6,650 bases of DNA from positions 1 through 6,650 of the forward strand of contig WQWK01000115.1 of assembly GCA_009785395.1 (NCBI GenBank). The letters are read 5' to 3'. The translations under genes and the position numbers were made by a program. How positions within the stretch are numbered: the stretch's first letter is position 1; every line of letters begins with the position of its first letter. Source of the DNA: Conexibacteraceae bacterium. Lineage in GTDB: Bacteria > Actinomycetota > Thermoleophilia > Solirubrobacterales > Solirubrobacteraceae. Positions 6,470-6,650 of the stretch are shown piece after piece. The notes beneath the pieces were generated by a model, which saw only the letters and a list, made by a program, of their open reading frames with translations, did no database searches and was not told the origin of the DNA.

Positions 6470-6629
6470 AGGGGTTGAGCCAGAATTGCTGACGTCTTTG
6501 ACGGCGTCTGAACGCGTCTGGCGGGAGGCCGCGACACCGTCGTACCACCAGTACGCCTTGTGTCGCGGCCTCCCGCCAGCCACGCCCAGCCACTCGTCAA
6601 ATCCTGCCAGCAATTCTGGCTCAACCCCT
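6470..6629. repeat. 160-bp long inverted repeat / foldback element upstream of the fusion gene
   Basis: The two ends are perfect inverted repeats of 22 bp (6470-6491 with 6608-6629; left arm begins AGGGGTTGAGCC). Inside them are a 7-bp stem TTTGACG/CGTCAAA (6497-6503 with 6595-6601), a 4-bp stem GCGT/ACGC (6514-6517 with 6582-6585), a 20-bp perfect GC-rich stem (6518-6537 with 6560-6579) and an apical stem CGTAC/GTACG (6541-6545 with 6551-6555) around a CACCA loop. About 58 base pairs can form in one rod-like hairpin. It codes for nothing convincing, and no T-run follows either end. Candidates are a small non-autonomous transposable element (MITE-like), a structured RNA or 5' leader, or an unusual terminator of an upstream gene. 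The bases TA occur next to both ends (6468-6469 and 6629-6630), but the alignment to the termini is off by one base, so a target duplication is not established. Confidence 0.9.
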
Positions 6630-6650
6630 ACTTCGGGACGCTTGCCGGTC

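Noticed and set aside
2333..6478. Open frame of 1381 codons on the plus strand, opposite the fusion gene
   Set aside because: It runs antisense to a fully recognisable enzyme. Its translation is low-complexity, rich in Arg, Leu, Asp, Val and Gly, with no domain. It results from GC-rich third positions removing stop codons on the opposite strand.
6498..6503. TTGACG as a -35 promoter box, also present in the opposite arm at 6595-6600
   Set aside because: The hexamer is part of the pairing arms, and no -10-like sequence lies 16-18 bp downstream in either direction.
6430..6624. Small minus-strand frame (64 codons) running through the inverted repeat
   Set aside because: It crosses both arms of the palindrome and the ribosome binding site of the fusion gene, and no plausible start signal or recognisable protein is seen.
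6470..6629. Integron attC site, CRISPR repeat or classical intrinsic terminator
   Set aside because: There are no integron core sites or cassette genes, only one pair of arms and no spacer array, and no T-run follows the stem on either strand.

Overview
The window is very GC-rich and its coding is dense. Third codon positions are almost all G or C, so long open frames appear opposite the real genes. The gene content suggests a high-GC actinobacterium. A mycobacterial-type E2-E1 fusion of 2-oxoglutarate dehydrogenase lies beside a secreted coiled-coil plus Rpf-like muralytic protein, which makes me think of the deep-branching class Thermoleophilia (Solirubrobacter/Conexibacter relatives). The taxonomic call is inference from protein style, not a database match.

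Layout, left to right. Positions 1-399 (+) hold the C-terminal half of a crotonase/enoyl-CoA hydratase that enters from the left edge. Positions 408-833 (-) hold a complete YjbQ-family protein, convergent with the crotonase and only 8 bp away. Positions 834-921 are an 88-bp divergent intergenic region. Positions 922-2055 (+) hold a secreted protein with a signal peptide, long coiled coils and a C-terminal transglycosylase/Rpf-like domain. Positions 2051-2147 are a 37-bp tandem repeat that fills the convergent gap and contains the stop codons of both flanking genes. Positions 2141-6439 (-) hold one 1432-residue protein that carries a whole E2 succinyltransferase (two lipoyl domains, a subunit-binding domain and a catalytic domain) followed by a whole E1 2-oxoglutarate dehydrogenase. 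Positions 6470-6629 are a 160-bp near-palindromic inverted repeat just upstream of that gene. The last 21 bases hold nothing I can identify.

The genes do not form one operon, because orientations alternate. The central-metabolism gene stands out. It carries the thiamine-diphosphate and acyltransfer steps of 2-oxoglutarate to succinyl-CoA on one chain and keeps the lipoyl and subunit-binding domains that the mycobacterial and corynebacterial fusions lack. Only the E3 dihydrolipoamide dehydrogenase is missing from the chain. The crotonase (fatty acid/CoA metabolism), the YjbQ protein (possibly thiamine phosphate-related) and the cell-wall protein have no obvious functional link to it.

The two non-coding structures are the least explained parts of the window. 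The long hairpin at 6470-6629 has a 22-bp perfect outer stem and a 20-bp perfect inner stem and ends 30 bp before the fusion gene's start codon. The tandem repeat at 2051-2147 sits between the convergent stops.
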